Assembly (NCBI GenBank): GCA_028015205.1
Contig: CM051511.1
Span: 36,915,204-36,979,203 of the forward strand
Origin: Mytilisepta virgata
Lineage: Eukaryota; Mollusca; Bivalvia; Mytilida; Mytilidae
Length of the DNA stretch: 64,000 nt
Reading direction: 5' to 3'
The notes under the pieces are model-generated. The model did not search any database. It had not been told where the DNA came from and saw only the letters and a program-made list of their open reading frames with translations. Position 1 is the first letter of the stretch. Every line of letters starts with the position of its first letter. The position numbers and the translations under genes are program-made. Of this stretch, positions 1 to 13,059 are shown piece by piece.

Positions 1-22
1 TTCATCTGTTATTTTTTTATAG

Positions 23-3000
23 GATAAAGTTCTATGATGTACACGCAGACATACTGAAATCACCAGATTTAATAACTTGTCCAGATGTGTTCAATTATCT
101 GAAAGAATGTAAACAGAAAAAGATTGCTGTTATCCTGGATTCTATCAGCCAGTTGATTCTGTATGGATCAGCGACTTATACCTGTGAAACTATTCATAAA
201 ATTGCATATACAGCTTGTTTAGGTATACACATTTAAACGTAACATATATTTTTAGATCATTTATTTTTGTAAGTATCAGTTTCAAATTTGTGGTTTAATA
301 ATAATATATTGTTTCGAGAATGAGAGATTTTGTTGATTTGTAATTTTCTGGTAATAACACATTTTATAAACATTCTGACTTTAGTTGAGGGAGTTATGTT
401 AGACTACCACATGGGGAAAAATATAACCCTCCAATCTAAAATATTTCAGACTACATGGACCTTTATTGTAGATCTGAGGGTAATATTCTGAAAAAAAATA
501 TCACCCTGCCTCGATTTCATGCAAGGTGATATTGAAATACTGCAGATTCATTGCAAAATATCAAATGCCTTTTAGCCAGTTAAATCAATGCATTTTGCGG
601 TCGTATAAAAATTACATGTATATATGTATAAAAAATTTTGAGTTAAATGGGGTATCTCCCTTTTGACTAACCCTGTCTGTACATAGTTTTGGCTTTACCC
701 TTTTTGGTCATTTTGGCATTTGAGTGTGCTCTTTCAGCATGTTGGGTTTCTGCTTTTGACATTTTTAACCTTGAGTACAAGTGTTGAATCATAAATCAAC
801 GAAATATTCATATCATTTGTATCAAAATTGGTATCGTACAATACTTGAAACTTTATTGAAACAAATAAGAGGTGTCTTTTGTTATAAACTAATCTAATAT
901 GGACAGCTAAATACGTCATTGAAACAAACCCGTGGTAAAATTTACAATATAATAAAACGACGACCTGCCAGAAGTGACAACGTCACATTATGTCTCCCAA
1001 CGCAGAAACATCATATTTTTTTCATTGATGTCCGCAATTTGAAGATCCTTATTAGAATCAATATAATTCATGGACGCCTGTGGTTTATGGTTGACTTTAC
1101 CAAGGAATGGCCATATTTCTGTGAGTTTAACCCCTTGCTACGACAAACCATGGGAATCCATTAATTATTTGGATTACCGTTAATTTTTCAAATATCTTTG
1201 TCAGGGTTTGATGTAGAACAAGTCGTTTGCCTGTTCCACGGTGATTTGCATGATAGCATGTGCTGTCGTTTGGTAGAACATACTGCATCCACAGTAATTA
1301 GTATGAAGAAACCAACTTCCAGTCAGAGCACCTTCTCTTGTGATATACTGCACAAAAAGGTTTCAGGAAAGGTTACAAAAACTGTAAGAAATTTTTGTAC
1401 TTATGATATTGATGTTTTATGTGTTTAGAAATTGTTCATCTATTTTTGACCTTTTATACGAAGCTTCGACCTATCTGATCCAAAGTTTTACAAAAGAAAA
1501 ACGCCAATTTGACCAATTGGACCTTTACCCCTATGCAGCCTTAAAACCATTAATATGGCGATTTTTATTTTTGGTTTATTACTGAAAAATATAAACAAAA
1601 TTGTTGAGATGAAAGGGACTCCGAGTGTAACTAAGGCTAAAGAGCAAACTTTGAGTCAAAAATAAAACTATTTATATGCATGTACATTAATGAATTATTT
1701 TGGTTATTTTTTAAGTTTATGTGCAGTATATCTATGCTTTCATATTTTGAAATTCTACCTCCAATTAGATGATTGTTATTCTTTTTCAGAGTGAAAATTT
1801 TAATTTGTCAGATGACTTTAGTATAATTGGTTTGAATAAAGACTGGACATTAATAAAAGATAAACAGACTGATAGTGATCAGGTAAGATATTGTATGTTT
1901 AACAGAATTCCTTGCTAAATGTGTATTTATTTTACATCTTTGTTACCTTACATGTAAATTGGGATAATTTGGTGGTATTGCTTAAAACATTGATGTTAAA
2001 TTTTGGCACTTTCAGAAAAAAATTAATTGAAAAATCAATAAAAACTCTTATAAGGGTATGCTTTACTAATGTGTTCGATTAGCAGTTTCTTATGTCTTGT
2101 TTGAAATGTTAACAGTGTTGTCACTATAAACCATCATGATTGACAACGGATGATTGTTGTTCTAAAAATCTAAATGATTTGAATTCTTTTGGATTAGGTA
2201 AATATGATCACAGCAGTTTAAAGAATTAAAACAAGTACTGATTGTTTCTGACACTGAAACAGGTGTTCCCCAAATGCCCCCATTACCTCGGGACCCCCAT
2301 TGCCATGGGGTCCCAAGCAGTTTTTTTATCCGGTCAGTTGTTTTCTCGAAAAAGCAACGACCTCATCTTTGACAATCGCTATCTTGAAGACGACAGCCAT
2401 TTTAAAAATTATAAAATGGTTGTACACATCTACAGACCACAATCTATAAGTTTCATACAAATCGACTGAGCTGTTTCTGAGGAGATGCTGGGACCAAGTT
2501 GGTCGGACGAAAGAATAATAATAATAAGAAAACAAGTAAAAGAATATGTTCCCCTCAAACTACGTTTGGGGAACATAATACCTGTTAAAAACTTTTCCAG
2601 GTTAATGTCATTTTAAATTATTTTGGAACTTTCTATTTTTTGGATTTGTTTTATTTTAGTGTGTTTAATTTTGGCACACTCACAACAGGTGTCAAATAAA
2701 CCAAAATATAATCACAGCCCAAATATCCCAATTTACAGAATTGAAGGACACAGTTGTGAGTTTAACACAATAAAACAGGCATAGTAAACAAACAGATAAT
2801 GTTATAATTTCCAAACAATCTTACACTGCAAGTATGTTTTATGAATTTCAACTGACAAGGATTGCCACTTTTCTTTCAGGCCAGGGTAGTCTAGCTTCCT
2901 TAATAAAAACTGGGTGTGAAATACAGTCATTCTGCTTTCTGTTTTCTGCTCTTTGGTCGAGTTCTTGTCTCTTTGACACATTCCTGGTTTCAATTCTCTA

Positions 3001-4999
3001 TTCTATAGATAGAGTAAAGGAAAATTTTATTGACCAATTTTGGGCCCACAATGGGCATATGTTATTACCTCACACTTCACATACATGTATAATACTCACA
3101 TTTACCGAAGGATTGAGAAATAATTTACAGTGGCTTCAAAATATCCTGATTTTACCACAGATAGGCCATTTATCCCAAATGTTTCGGCAAAAAGGGCCTA
3201 CTTGTGGTAAAATGATATTTTCAAGCTACCATGAATTATTTCTATTCTAATAGGACAGTTTCAACATTTTGAAATGCAGAAACATAGACATTCAGACACA
3301 AAGACGCCATTACACAACGCAAGTTATACTATGACTTCGTTATAGCTTGTGGGAAACTTTACTGTGATGTTGCCAAGCAAGCCATCTAATGTGTATGACA
3401 TTGGATATAATATCCATAGTGGATTTAGACTAAAAGCGTATGAAGCAGGTCATATTAGAACTTCAATCAAACTGTTGCTAGATGATATTTTAAACTTTCA
3501 TTGAGATGTGAAATTTTCACTATATGCCATTCCAACTTTGAGATGAAGAACGGCAATATTAAAAGTGCTGTATTTTGCTTCAACTTTTATCACATGCACC
3601 TGTAGATTTTGTGTCAAGAATTTGTCCACCATTCTTTAGTAGCAGTGCATTAAAAACATAAATTAACATTTAAATAGAAAATCTTCATGTTGAAATGAAC
3701 TAAGCACCTAATGTAAGCATTCAACTTGACATCAGGGGAAAACAAAGGCCAATAACTCAATATAACAGTACATTGTGATTTGAAGTAACTATGAGGGTAT
3801 GGTAAAATGCTAATTAGACCAATGCTAATAAATGATTTTGATTTTTAAAAGTATGCAAATAATGAAATGAAAAATTTTGAGTTATCCCCCTTTTCATACA
3901 AAAAATAATTTGCAGCACTTGACTTTTTTCTATTAAAAGTGAAGGAATTATAAATTTTATCTTTCAAAAACATCTCCTGAAACACAGAAATTTTTCCAAT
4001 GTAGGTTGTTCTATTATGCAGTTCATCTTATTTTTACAGCAATTTTAGGCAAAGTGCTGATATACTTGTGTTTATGCATTGAATTAGTAGATAATGGCTA
4101 CAGAAATACTGAAGCATAAGACATTTCCATGGTATTGTGTTATACCACATCAAAATCTTGGAATATAATTATAAGCTGACATTAATGTCTCATTATCTTA
4201 TCAAATTCTGCCATTTTTCTGTGAATATAAAATTTTAAACCATCATTATTTACAGAAAGACCCAGCAGCAAACTTGACATTTAATCTTACGCTGACTGAC
4301 AAAGAGAAAGAAGCTCGAAGTTTAGTGAAATTGCCATACACATACGATGCAGAAAGGTATGTTAAGTGAAATTTTCTTCCTTATTCCTGGCGTTACGGAA
4401 CACTTGGTTTTTAACAATATTAAGTCTGTGATGATCACATTTCATCGATTTACAATTCATCAGTTTTGCTCAAAGACTAAAATATTGAAAACAACAATCC
4501 AAAACTTTGAAGAGCAAATTCGAAAAGCAGCAAATTCAAAAACTGTCAAAATGACCAAAAGTTAACAAGAAATTATTTGTATGATCATCAGATTTTGCAA
4601 TTTAAATTGATACTTATACAAGAACGTGTATGTTGTTATAAATTAGATTTCATTTCTGGAAAAATTTACTGAACTGTCATTAAATCTAACCTTTATTACA
4701 AAGGTATAGCAAATAATTCTATAAACTGACAAAAAGTTTTTAGATATGTAGTCACTTTGACCTGAATAAAATTAAATTTAGTATTTTTTGTAATTTATTT
4801 TTATTTAAATTTATTGTAGTAACACATGATTGCATTTATGCCAATCAGATTGCTGAAATTCCTGAGGTAATAATTTTATAATATTTTCAGACAAGAAGCC
4901 ACCTTAGTAAAGTCTGTGGGAGAAGGAAAGATATTTTACCAGCCAGATGATGTAGATGACTTTGATGAAGAGGATCCTGATGATGATCTCGACATTTAA
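23..4999 (+). CDS. ELP5: Elongator complex protein 5 (ELP5), 3' part, five exons
   Basis: ELP5 is a RecA-fold-like subunit of the Elp4-5-6 part of Elongator, which modifies wobble uridines of tRNAs. Exons read from splice sites: 23-222, 1205-1383, 1790-1882, 4256-4356, 4891-4999 (stop TAA 4997-4999). All phases agree (1/2, 0, 0, 2/1), giving about 226 residues. Segments seen include KKIAVILDSISQLILYG, VVCLFHGDLHD (the 'VxxLxHxDLH' strand), FNLTLTDKEKEARSLVKLPY and the acidic end FDEEDPDDDLDI. From memory of the family, vertebrate ELP5 has the same order: FNLxLSxKEREAR, then FYEPDxxDDxDxEDPDDDLDI at the C terminus. Vertebrate ELP5 is about 300 residues, so roughly 75 N-terminal residues lie left of the window. 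No frameshift or premature stop is present in the exons. It converges tail-to-tail with the DDX19 gene. Identification is firm; the first exon's left border is a clear AG acceptor at 21-22. Confidence 0.93.
223..1204 (+). other. ELP5 intron
   Basis: GT at 223-224, AG at 1203-1204. It holds a solo right-end scrap of repeat family A near 590-612 (GCGGTCGTATAAAA) and a diverged dispersed repeat (about 640-920) that recurs near 4380-4560, 53360-53500 and 61750-61935. No gene is seen in it. Confidence 0.6.
2241..2577 (+). repeat. Family F hairpin-ended element (GTTCCCC)
   Basis: A non-coding element of about 340 bp in the ELP5 intron. The left end has a small hairpin (TGTTTC-tgacact-GAAACA) followed by motif GTTCCCCAAA at 2264. 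The right end is the hairpin 2545-2577, whose 3' arm TTTGGGGAAC is the exact complement of the left motif. Its 5' arm carries an extra T (GTTCCCCTCAAAC). A TCGGACGA-plus-AAT tract lies just inside the right hairpin. No coding capacity. Same layout as families A, B, D and E. Confidence 0.6.
3129..3231. repeat. Foldback repeat
   Basis: Imperfect inverted repeat: the left arm 3129-3167 (tggcttcaaaatatcc ... aggcc) pairs with the right arm 3195-3231 (ggcctac ... ttcaagctacc) over about 37 positions, with a short loop. A diverged copy is at about 26451-26570 inside a DDX19 intron, so this is a dispersed foldback, not an ELP5-specific structure. Most of the 138-codon open frame at 2834-3250 is made from it. 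Confidence 0.6.
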
Positions 5000-5166
5000 T
5001 CTGAAGAGAATACACATTGTAATGACCAGGCGACTGGAATAGCATTCCTTTATGACCCTGATAAAACATGCAGATGAGAAAATTTGTGCAAGTGATCTTG
5101 AACTATCTTTAGTGATCTTTTGTATTGAACAGTGATAACTATTTCTGTGATTGGATATTACCCGTT

Positions 5167-5172
5167 ATTAAA
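5167..5172 (+). terminator. Possible ELP5 poly(A) signal (ATTAAA)
   Basis: ATTAAA about 168 bp after the ELP5 stop codon, followed by a TTTTATT-rich stretch. It is the nearest hexamer variant on the coding strand, which implies a short 3' UTR. No transcript evidence is available. Confidence 0.4.
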
Positions 5173-5865
5173 GTTTTATTCTAATATGAAAATTGATTAC
5201 TGTAAAACGCTGTGTATTATACGCACATTTATTCCTTTAATTTATAATTTGTAGATATACATGTAGTACAGATACAATTTAGTCTGGAACCTACTTAAAC
5301 TGGTGAATTTTTACAGTCCAATTGCTGTTCGTTTTTAAAGAGGTTCCACTGTACAAATGGACAACATATTAACACAAATGCCTTTAAAACCAGTGTTCTT
5401 GCTAAGGTGCTTACATGCATCCTGCACGCATGAATTGGACTGGATGCACCCTCCTTTAAACTCGTACGTCCCAGGGATGAGTGTAGATTTAATAAGATTC
5501 GTCCGAAGACCGTTCTTTTCATAAAAAAGTTTGTGCTGCCATTTTTGTTTTCATGGGGATGGGGAAGGAAATGACAAGCTAGAAAATGGCGGCAATCGGA
5601 ATCCTCGTGATTTTTCATTGGCCAGCCTTTTTTACCGACCGGTAACAATTTGTAGATCTCATTTAAAAATGAATTTAGCGGACTTTGACTGATCTATGTA
5701 CAAATGGATATTTTGACAATATTGATTACTAATGTGTTAAAACAAGTTCAATGGGAGAAATTAAGAGTATTTTTGAAAAAATAAAATAAAAAGATCATAG
5801 ATAAATATTAAAAAAATAAAATAATGACAAAAATACATATAAATAAGTTGTGTCAAAAAACAAAG

Positions 5866-6130
5866 TTTAAAGAGTAACTAAAACGCTTATAGCAAGTTAT
5901 TTTCATTTTATAGTACTAAATAAACGTATAAAAACGCAAAAAACCCGATGAAATTTGGTCAAGTAATAACGGAGAAAATAGCGAGTGAAGTTGGATTATT
6001 TTTACCTGTGGGAAATCCAATCAGCGCTATTTCCGGAAACAGGGTTTCCTCGCTGAGTGACCCCGATTGACCGGAAATGACGTACAGTGCGGGCCACTCT
6101 TGAACTTGTTTACATTGACCAGAAGGAATA
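5866..6130 (+). repeat. Inverted repeat arm, left copy
   Basis: About 5870-5990 (gtaactaaaacgcttatag ... gcaaaaaacccgatgaaatt) matches the reverse complement of about 13255-13366. Weaker similarity continues inward (CGGAAATGACGTACAGTGCGG here, CGGAAGTGACGAACTGTGCGG there). The two arms enclose about 7.4 kb containing a family A element and the Tx1-like LINE. They may be the ends of an older DNA transposon or two independent copies of one repeat. Confidence 0.5.
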
Positions 6131-6134
6131 TATT

Positions 6135-6248
6135 ATGGATGGAAACAGCAATGCCAGTGATTTATCGCTGTCATTTCAAAGCTCATCATTTGAAAGCATT
6201 GAAGAAGTTGACCGGCCAGAATTATCAGTGCTTACCAATTTGAAATAA
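6135..6248 (+). pseudogene. Short open frame in the left inverted arm, possible transposon exon remnant
   Basis: An ATG frame of 37 codons (MDGNSNASDLSLSFQSSSFE..., ending NLK) is rich in Ser and acidic residues and lies just inside the inverted repeat. Several mollusc transposon-encoded proteins begin with acidic Ser-rich stretches, so it could be the first exon of an eroded transposase or accessory gene. No domain is recognisable, no good donor follows, and it may be chance. Confidence 0.2.
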
Positions 6249-6756
6249 TAATTTAATTCTAGAAATGGGGAATTCTGGTAATAACTATAATAGTATAGCC
6301 AATAAATTTCAATAAATGCCCCCATATACATATATATAAAAAGAATGAAAATGAAATTATAGATATTTTGAAAGGTGTGTATAACATAAATACAAATGGA
6401 AGACCATCTTATAGGAATAAAAAGCAAACACTATTTTTTTAAACAAGCAAATATAAGACACAATATTAATTGATAGTTTTAAAACAGATGTTTTACAAAT
6501 AGTGATATAAGTTACTGAATAGTAATATAGATTTTGATGTAGAATTGTAATGTGTTTTTTTTTTTATTAAATTGACAGATTCATAAAATTTCAGAATTTT
6601 CTTATAAAAATATAATAAATTTCTTAGTTTAATCAGACATATATGTAGAGAGGTATAAGTAATTTCTTACAAGCCTTGTAATAATAAAAATATGTAGAGA
6701 AACTGCACTGTACACCTAAAACTTAATAAAAGATTTTGATGGATTTTAATAAAAAA

Positions 6757-8229
6757 TAAAATGCTCCGCTGGGCGCAGCTAGATACGACCGCAGATGTCG
6801 AACCCTGAATAGTTGGGGCAATTATGAACACAACATTCAAGCTTGATACAATACTGAATTTGGATTGTGAATAAATATTTGACACAGCATAGGTTTCTGA
6901 CACAGAATGAATATTGTCTAAGAACTTCAAAATTTTTAATTTACCTATTCAAACCATATCAGTATTATTTGTTTTTATATATAAATCAGAAATAACCAAT
7001 TTAAAATTTAAAATTGGGCACACATATCAATTTCTTGCTATTGCGCAATACTGTGTAATTGAAAATTTCTTCAAATATTTGACACATAATAGGTTTCTGA
7101 CACAGAATAACTGAAATCAAAGAACCCATTTCTTTATACTTTGCAACCATAACAGCCCATTTAAATACACCATAACATATTAAAATAGAAAATGACATCA
7201 TAGTCATGGATGGCAAATTTTAAATATACATAATTTAAAAGCAGTTTAGATAAGATACACAAAAAAGCTTCATCAGCACATTTTATATTGGCAAATTTCC
7301 AATGGAATTTGTTAATAATAAAGTTTTGATAACAGGGCACACATATCAATTTCTTGCTATTGCGCAATACTGTGCAATTGAAAATTTCTTCAAATATTTG
7401 ACACATAATAGGTTTCTGACACAGAATAACTGAAATAAAGAACTTAGAATTGGTCATATGATTTGAATTTATATTCAATTTTTTGCTTTTGTGTAATACA
7501 ATATGCTGTGGAGAATTGCCCCCCCCCCAAAAAAAAAAATAATTTACCCCCTTTAAAGCTTTAATTTTGGACCCCGATTTGGACCAACTTGAAAACTGGG
7601 CCCATAATAAAAAAACTAAGTACATGTTTAGATTCAGCATATCAAAGAACCCAAAGAATTCAATTTTTGTTAAAATCAAACTAAGTTTAATTTTGGACCC
7701 TTTGGACCTTAATGTAGACCAATTTGAAAACGGGACCAAAAATTAAGAATCTAAATGCACGGTTAGATTCGGCATATCAAAGAACCCCAATAGTTCAATT
7801 TTCAATGAAATCAAACAAAGTTTAATTTTGGACCCTTTTGGCCCCTAATTCCTAAACTGTTGGGACCAAAACTCCAAAAATCAATCCCAACCTTCCTTTT
7901 GTGGTCATAAACCTTGTGTTTAAATTTCATAGATTTCTATTTACTTATACTAAAGTTATTGTGCAAAAACCAAGAAAAATGCTTATTTTGGCCCTTTTTT
8001 AGCCCCTAATTCCTCAACTGTTGGGACCAAAACTCCCAAAATCAATCCCAACCTTCCTTTTGTGGTCATAAACCTTGTGTTTAAATTTCATAGATTTCTA
8101 TTAACTTATACTAAAGTTATAGTGTGAAAACCAAATGTCTTCGGACGACGACGCTGACGACGGACGACGACGCAGACGACGACGCCAACGTCATACCAAT
8201 ATACGACCGCAAAAATTTTGCGGTCGTAC
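6757..8229 (+). repeat. Family A hairpin-ended element, copy 1
   Basis: Left end TAAAATGCTCCGCTGGGCGC followed by motif ATACGACCGCA. The right end is a GAC-rich tract (about 8148-8195) and a perfect hairpin (ATACGACCGCAAAAA/TTTTGCGGTCGTA). The body consists of repeated blocks of the 'aattttggaccctttggacc', 'ttgggaccaaaactccc' and 'gtggtcataaaccttgtg' types. No protein is encoded; the 192-codon minus-strand frame at 7161-7739 is a shadow of the repeats. It lies in A-rich flanks on both sides. Confidence 0.75.
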
Positions 8230-9154
8230 AAAAATTATTCAACTTATAAAATAATTCCCACATTTGTAGACTTATAATTTGGTTAATATTGGTTATGGGA
8301 CTTTATGCTCTTTGTGTAATTTTAATTACATGTATAATATCAGACTGGTTTTCATAACACCGATCGAGGGAGTTTTTAACGTCCTTGACTACCTATTTAG
8401 GTCTCGCACGGATGGTAACCATAACACCTTTCTAATATCTTTGTTATATTGATTTACTCCACAGGTGGTAGGTGCATGGCCAAGTTGTTATTTACCTGAT
8501 TGGAGGGATTAAAACTTTTGTTTGATCTTTTTTTTTTTTTTTTTAACTAACAAAACTATTTATTGCACAATATGAGTTGTTAACAATTGTCTAATCTGAT
8601 ACAACTATCTCAGAATAGCTCTTCCCTGTATATTAATTATCAGTTGAACCAGGGGATTCAAAAGATAAAAATGGTATTTTGATAAAATGTTAAGCAATTA
8701 CATTTCAATGAATTACAACAACAACAAAAAACAAAATTTAGTTACAATATACTGACTTGGAATTCGCATGGCTTGAAAATACATAATATGATCAGCATAA
8801 TGAGATTAACCCATGAGGTGCCTCTTTTAAATTCTTTCCGGAAAAAAAAAAAAGTACCTCCGTTAACGATTTAACACTTAGAATTTTGTTTACGATTGAA
8901 ATCGAAAGAAGACACGTGTGTACATGCAGAAGACGGGGTTTTGAATCGAATTTAATTAATACAAATGTTATATTCCTAAGAATATATATATTTCTTTTCA
9001 TTATACATTTGCTGGTTTGAAAGATGTGTGGTTAGACAAGTGAAATTGATGATATACATGGAAACTTAGGATTGTTTGTCATGTTAAAGGAGGTAACTCT
9101 TGATGAAATAATTACAGTACGCGAAATAAATACAATACCAGAACAATACGTTAT
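8230..9154. other. Intergenic, no gene seen
   Basis: AT-rich sequence with a T-run near 8529-8544. Nothing coding is recognised. The 3' end of the minus-strand LINE may extend a short way into this stretch below 9155, but no poly(A) tail or target-site duplication is obvious. Confidence 0.4.
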
Positions 9155-12090
9155 TTAAACTACCGTTTCAATTCCTTCCATACAATTTCTACAAAATGGT
9201 ACATTCTTGTAAGGCATCAAATATTTTTTACATTCTCTTTTAAGATTGGCAAACATGTTTATTTGCTTTTGTTTATAGTCTGACAAATAGTAACTTTTGT
9301 GTATTGAAAACAGTATAATGTTCAAAAGAAGGTTAACTGGGTAGTATTCTATCATCTCAATTTTGTAGCCTAGTATCAAATTTTTAAAATTAAGTACATG
9401 GGTATCAAGTTTCAATTTTGTGAATAACAATTTTACCTTATTCCAGTATTCTTCTAAATATTTGCATTTAATGAAAAAATGTTCATAATCTTCTGGTATT
9501 TGACATTTCAAACAATTTTCATTACTCACAATTTTCCATGTAAATAACAGTTTTCTGTTTGGTAGTATGTGATGTAACAACTTCCATCTGAAAACTTTTA
9601 ACTTGTTATGTATTAAAAATTCAAATGTAAATTTTAAGGATGCATATAAAATTGATCTATTATCTAAGTTAAAGAGTCTTTTCCATCTGCTTAGGCCTGG
9701 CGGTAGAGTATCTGTTTCTTCTTTATTTATGAAATTGTAAATAGTTTTTAGTTTAAGATTTTCTAACTTTATCATTTCATTTTTCTTAATTAGGGTTTGA
9801 GTTATTTTTGTTTTGACCTTAGTTTTGGATGATATTTCTTGCTTCAGTATTTCCTTCCACACTTGTGGTATTGCATTTTTTAACTGAACAAATTCTGAAA
9901 TCCAATTGGTTTTTACTTTTAATTTTTCTAAGACAATTTTTTCTGATAATTCTCCCTTTTCATTTATAATGTCATTAATGAATAAAATACCATTTTTTAT
10001 CCAGTTTTGGAATATTAAGCATTTGTTATTTGTTTTTATGAACTGGTTACCCCATAAAAGCTGTTGTCGTATTGTACGAAACTCTTTTGGCGGACTATTT
10101 GGTGGTTTATTAATTTTTATAAATGTATCAATTAGTTCAAAGTAGAATTTTGGTATATTTCTATTAAGGTCTGGGATTGACTTGAGCTTATCTAATTGCA
10201 TTTTGAATAATAAATTGTTTTCACCATATTTGTTGAAGAAAAGGGATGGAATTAGTTTCCAATTGGCGTTATCTGAAGTTTGAATCCGCTGTATCCATGA
10301 TAGTTTGATTGCGTTAAGAAAGTTATCTAAATTAGTCATTTTCAGACCACTTTCAACATAGCTTCTGCTTAATGTTATACGACTAATTTTCTCAGATTTG
10401 TTTTCCCATACATAATTATAAATTAAAGATTTAAGTTGATTAAATACCTCTTTTGGAATTGGAGTGACTGATGCTAAGAAGGTAATGTTGGAAATTAAAA
10501 AGGTTTTGGCTACTGTGATTCTACCTATCATTGTTAATTTTCTCTTTTCCCACTTATTGATCTCATTTTTAATTTTGCTTTTGATTTTTTCAAAGTTAAG
10601 TTTATCACATTCACTCTGATCTATTCCAAAGTATACACCCAAACTTTTTACAGGTCCGGTATTCCATTTGATATTTTCAAACTTTTCTTTACAATGTTTT
10701 TGTCTACTGCCAACCCATATGCCTTCTGTTTTTGACTTATTAATTCTCAAGCCTGATAATGTACCAAATTCTTCCAACAAATTTATAGATAATGTTACAT
10801 CATTTTTCGATTTTAGAAAGAGTGTTGTATCGTCAGCTAACTGTGAAATTTTAATTGTATGGTTTTTTCCATCGATTTTTATCTCAAATCCTTTAATGTT
10901 TGTGTCTTGTCTTATTTTGCAGGCTAAAATTTCTGCAGCTAAAACGAAGATTATAGAACTTAAAGGACAGCCTTGTCTTATGCCTCGATGGATGCTGTAT
11001 GGAGCAGAAATCCACCCATTGTTTATTATACAGCCTTTGATGTCATTATAAAGGGTTTTGACCCAATTTATAAAACTTTCTGGTAAGCCAAATTTGACAA
11101 GTGATTTGTACATAAATGACCATTCTAGTGAATCAAAAGCTTTACTGAAATCAATAAATAATATAGCACCTTCTACATTAAATTTTTCAGAGTATTCGAT
11201 TATATCTTGAATTTGACGTATATTAAAGCCTATATATCTGTTTTTGACATACCCATTTTGGTCATTATGAATAATTTTGGGTAAAATTGGTTTTAGTCTG
11301 AGCTAATGCATAAGCTATTATCTTGACATCTACATTTAAGAGAGTTATAGGGCGGTAGTTGTCGAGGTTTAAAGGATCATTTTTTTTGTAAAGCAGAGAT
11401 AGTACTCCTATTTTTTGTGATGATGTCAGCTCTTGATGATTAAAACAGTAATTAAAGACTCTAACGATAAAATTTTTTAATTCGTCCCAAAAGGTTCTAT
11501 AGAACTCGACTGTTAAACCGTCTAGTCCTGGAGCTTTATTTATTTTCATGTTAAAAACTGCCTGTGTACATTCTTTGATAGTTAGTTCACCTTCAAGGTT
11601 TTTGCATTCATTATCTTTTAATTTATGATTTATTTTTGTGTCATTTATAAAGTTATTAATTGCAGCTACATCTGGGTCTGTACTACAATATAAAGTTTCA
11701 TAATAATTTTTTTCTAGGTTAAGAATACTAGTTTGATTGCTAGTGATATTTCCATTTTCACCTTTTAGAGCAGTTATTGTTTTTTTTACTTGACGTGATT
11801 TTTCTAAGCTTGCAAAAAATTTTGTATTTTTCTCACCTTCTTCAATCCATTTGATTCGTGATCTTACTTGTGCTCCCTTGGCTTCTTTTATATATAAATC
11901 TTCAAGCTCGTTTTCAATTTCTTTAATATTATGAATTACATGTGGATTCTTTGAATCTTGTGTATTTAATTTTTTTAGCTTTATTTCTAAATCTCTTTTT
12001 ATGTTTTTCTTTTCAGATGCCAGCTTTTTACAGAAAGATGATGTTAGTTCTTTTATTTGATCTTTATTACTAGATATCAGGATGTTAATT
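9155..12090 (-). mobile_element. 5'-truncated Tx1/L1-like LINE (reverse transcriptase ORF2 fragment)
   Basis: On the minus strand, a reverse-transcriptase reading frame runs from about 12090 to a TAA at 9155, about 970 codons. Visible RT blocks in order: KAPGLDGLTVEFY, LLYKKNDPLNLDNYRPITLL, IDFSKAFDSLEWSFMY, GIRQGCPLSSIIFVLAAEIL, QLADDTTLFL (the catalytic ADD), INKSKTEGIWVG and LGVYFGI. A C-terminal region with a CxxC...H...C-type knuckle (CLKCQIPEDYEHFFIKC) follows. That order, with QLADD and KSLGV-type blocks, is typical of the L1/Tx1 group. A single frameshift near 11295-11305 breaks the frame (the frame ending ALAQTKTNF versus the frame continuing LKPILPKIIHNDQ). The endonuclease domain and ORF1 are absent, so the element is 5'-truncated. 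It lies between ELP5 and DDX19. Confidence 0.85.
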
Positions 12091-13059
12091 AATAGGTGCT
12101 AAAACTTTAACTGTTTTAATTACCAGGATTAAAGGTGATAAATATCCATCCACATGTTTACTAATTTGTTTTATATCATGAACTAGTTTTAATTTTCACA
12201 GGTGTTTAATACTATTTAGGGGGAAAATAAAATTTCTTGCACGATTGGAAGTGTCATATATATATTTTTTTTTATAAATAATGAATAAATAAATACATAT
12301 TCTTTTAATAAATAATTAGACATTCAAACTTTGCTTTAGCTTTACATTGCCTAATGAAATAGAATGTCTTTAAAAAAAAAAGCTACATTTTTACCCAAAT
12401 TATTTTCTGCATTATCAGGATATGTATACTGGTCATGCTGGTTGCCAATTTTTCACACAAGTAGAAATATATAAAATTATATATATTAAAATAGTAAGTT
12501 AAAGTCCTCTTATACATATATGAACAAATTTAGGCAAAATATAAATCATAACCCTCCATCCAAGACACAATGTAATAAAAGTGAGCAAACATAGGTTAAG
12601 TCTTTATTCAATTAAACTTTTATTATTCTATTATGGCACCAAATGCACATCAGCTGTTTAGCGCAAAGAATTATGACGCTTTATATTATTTCTGAAGTCT
12701 CTAGGTATTCAAACTCATGATAGTAATGCCAAGTCAAACTTATTCATATACATTGCTAAGTCTCTGGTGGATTTGCATACATTGTATAATATCACAACTA
12801 TTTTTTATAAATTTTTATATACTTTATATGTATAATAAGTCATACTGTACAACAGATGCAATGGACATGCGTTTAAGTAATGTGCTTATTTATTGAAAAG
12901 GGGTGGATAAAAAAAGCGTTTTGAGTATGTCCCGTTTTTGCAGAGTTGCTGCATCCCGCAACTGCACAATTCCTTCCCATTGTTGAATTGTAGATTTAAA
13001 TTAAGTAAAATGTTTCATCAAACAAGTGTCGGTGAATATATAAGAAGCACTGTCCATCG
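12091..13059. other. Intergenic, nothing recognised
   Basis: AT-rich sequence between the truncated 5' end of the LINE and the right inverted arm. No open frame, repeat end or RNA structure could be supported. Confidence 0.4.

Larger units (their letters stand above)
5200..6756. other. Intergenic stretch between ELP5 and the first family A element
   Basis: It contains one arm of a long inverted repeat (about 5866-6130; partner at about 13060-13366) and one short open frame, listed separately. A 117-codon minus-strand frame at 5295-5648 has no recognisable domain and no splice support and is not called. The rest is AT-rich DNA with no recognisable gene. Confidence 0.5.

Noticed and set aside
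2834..3250. 138-codon open frame on plus inside the ELP5 intron
   Set aside because: It overlaps a foldback repeat and a dispersed repeat (ctctttggtcgagttcttg...), shows no domain and is not joined to ELP5 exons by phase.
5295..5648. 117-codon minus-strand frame
   Set aside because: No recognisable domain, no splice or promoter support; likely chance in a region of slightly higher GC.
7161..7739. 192-codon minus-strand frame
   Set aside because: Made wholly of family A repeat blocks; parallel frames appear in every copy (28952-29221, 29245-29481).
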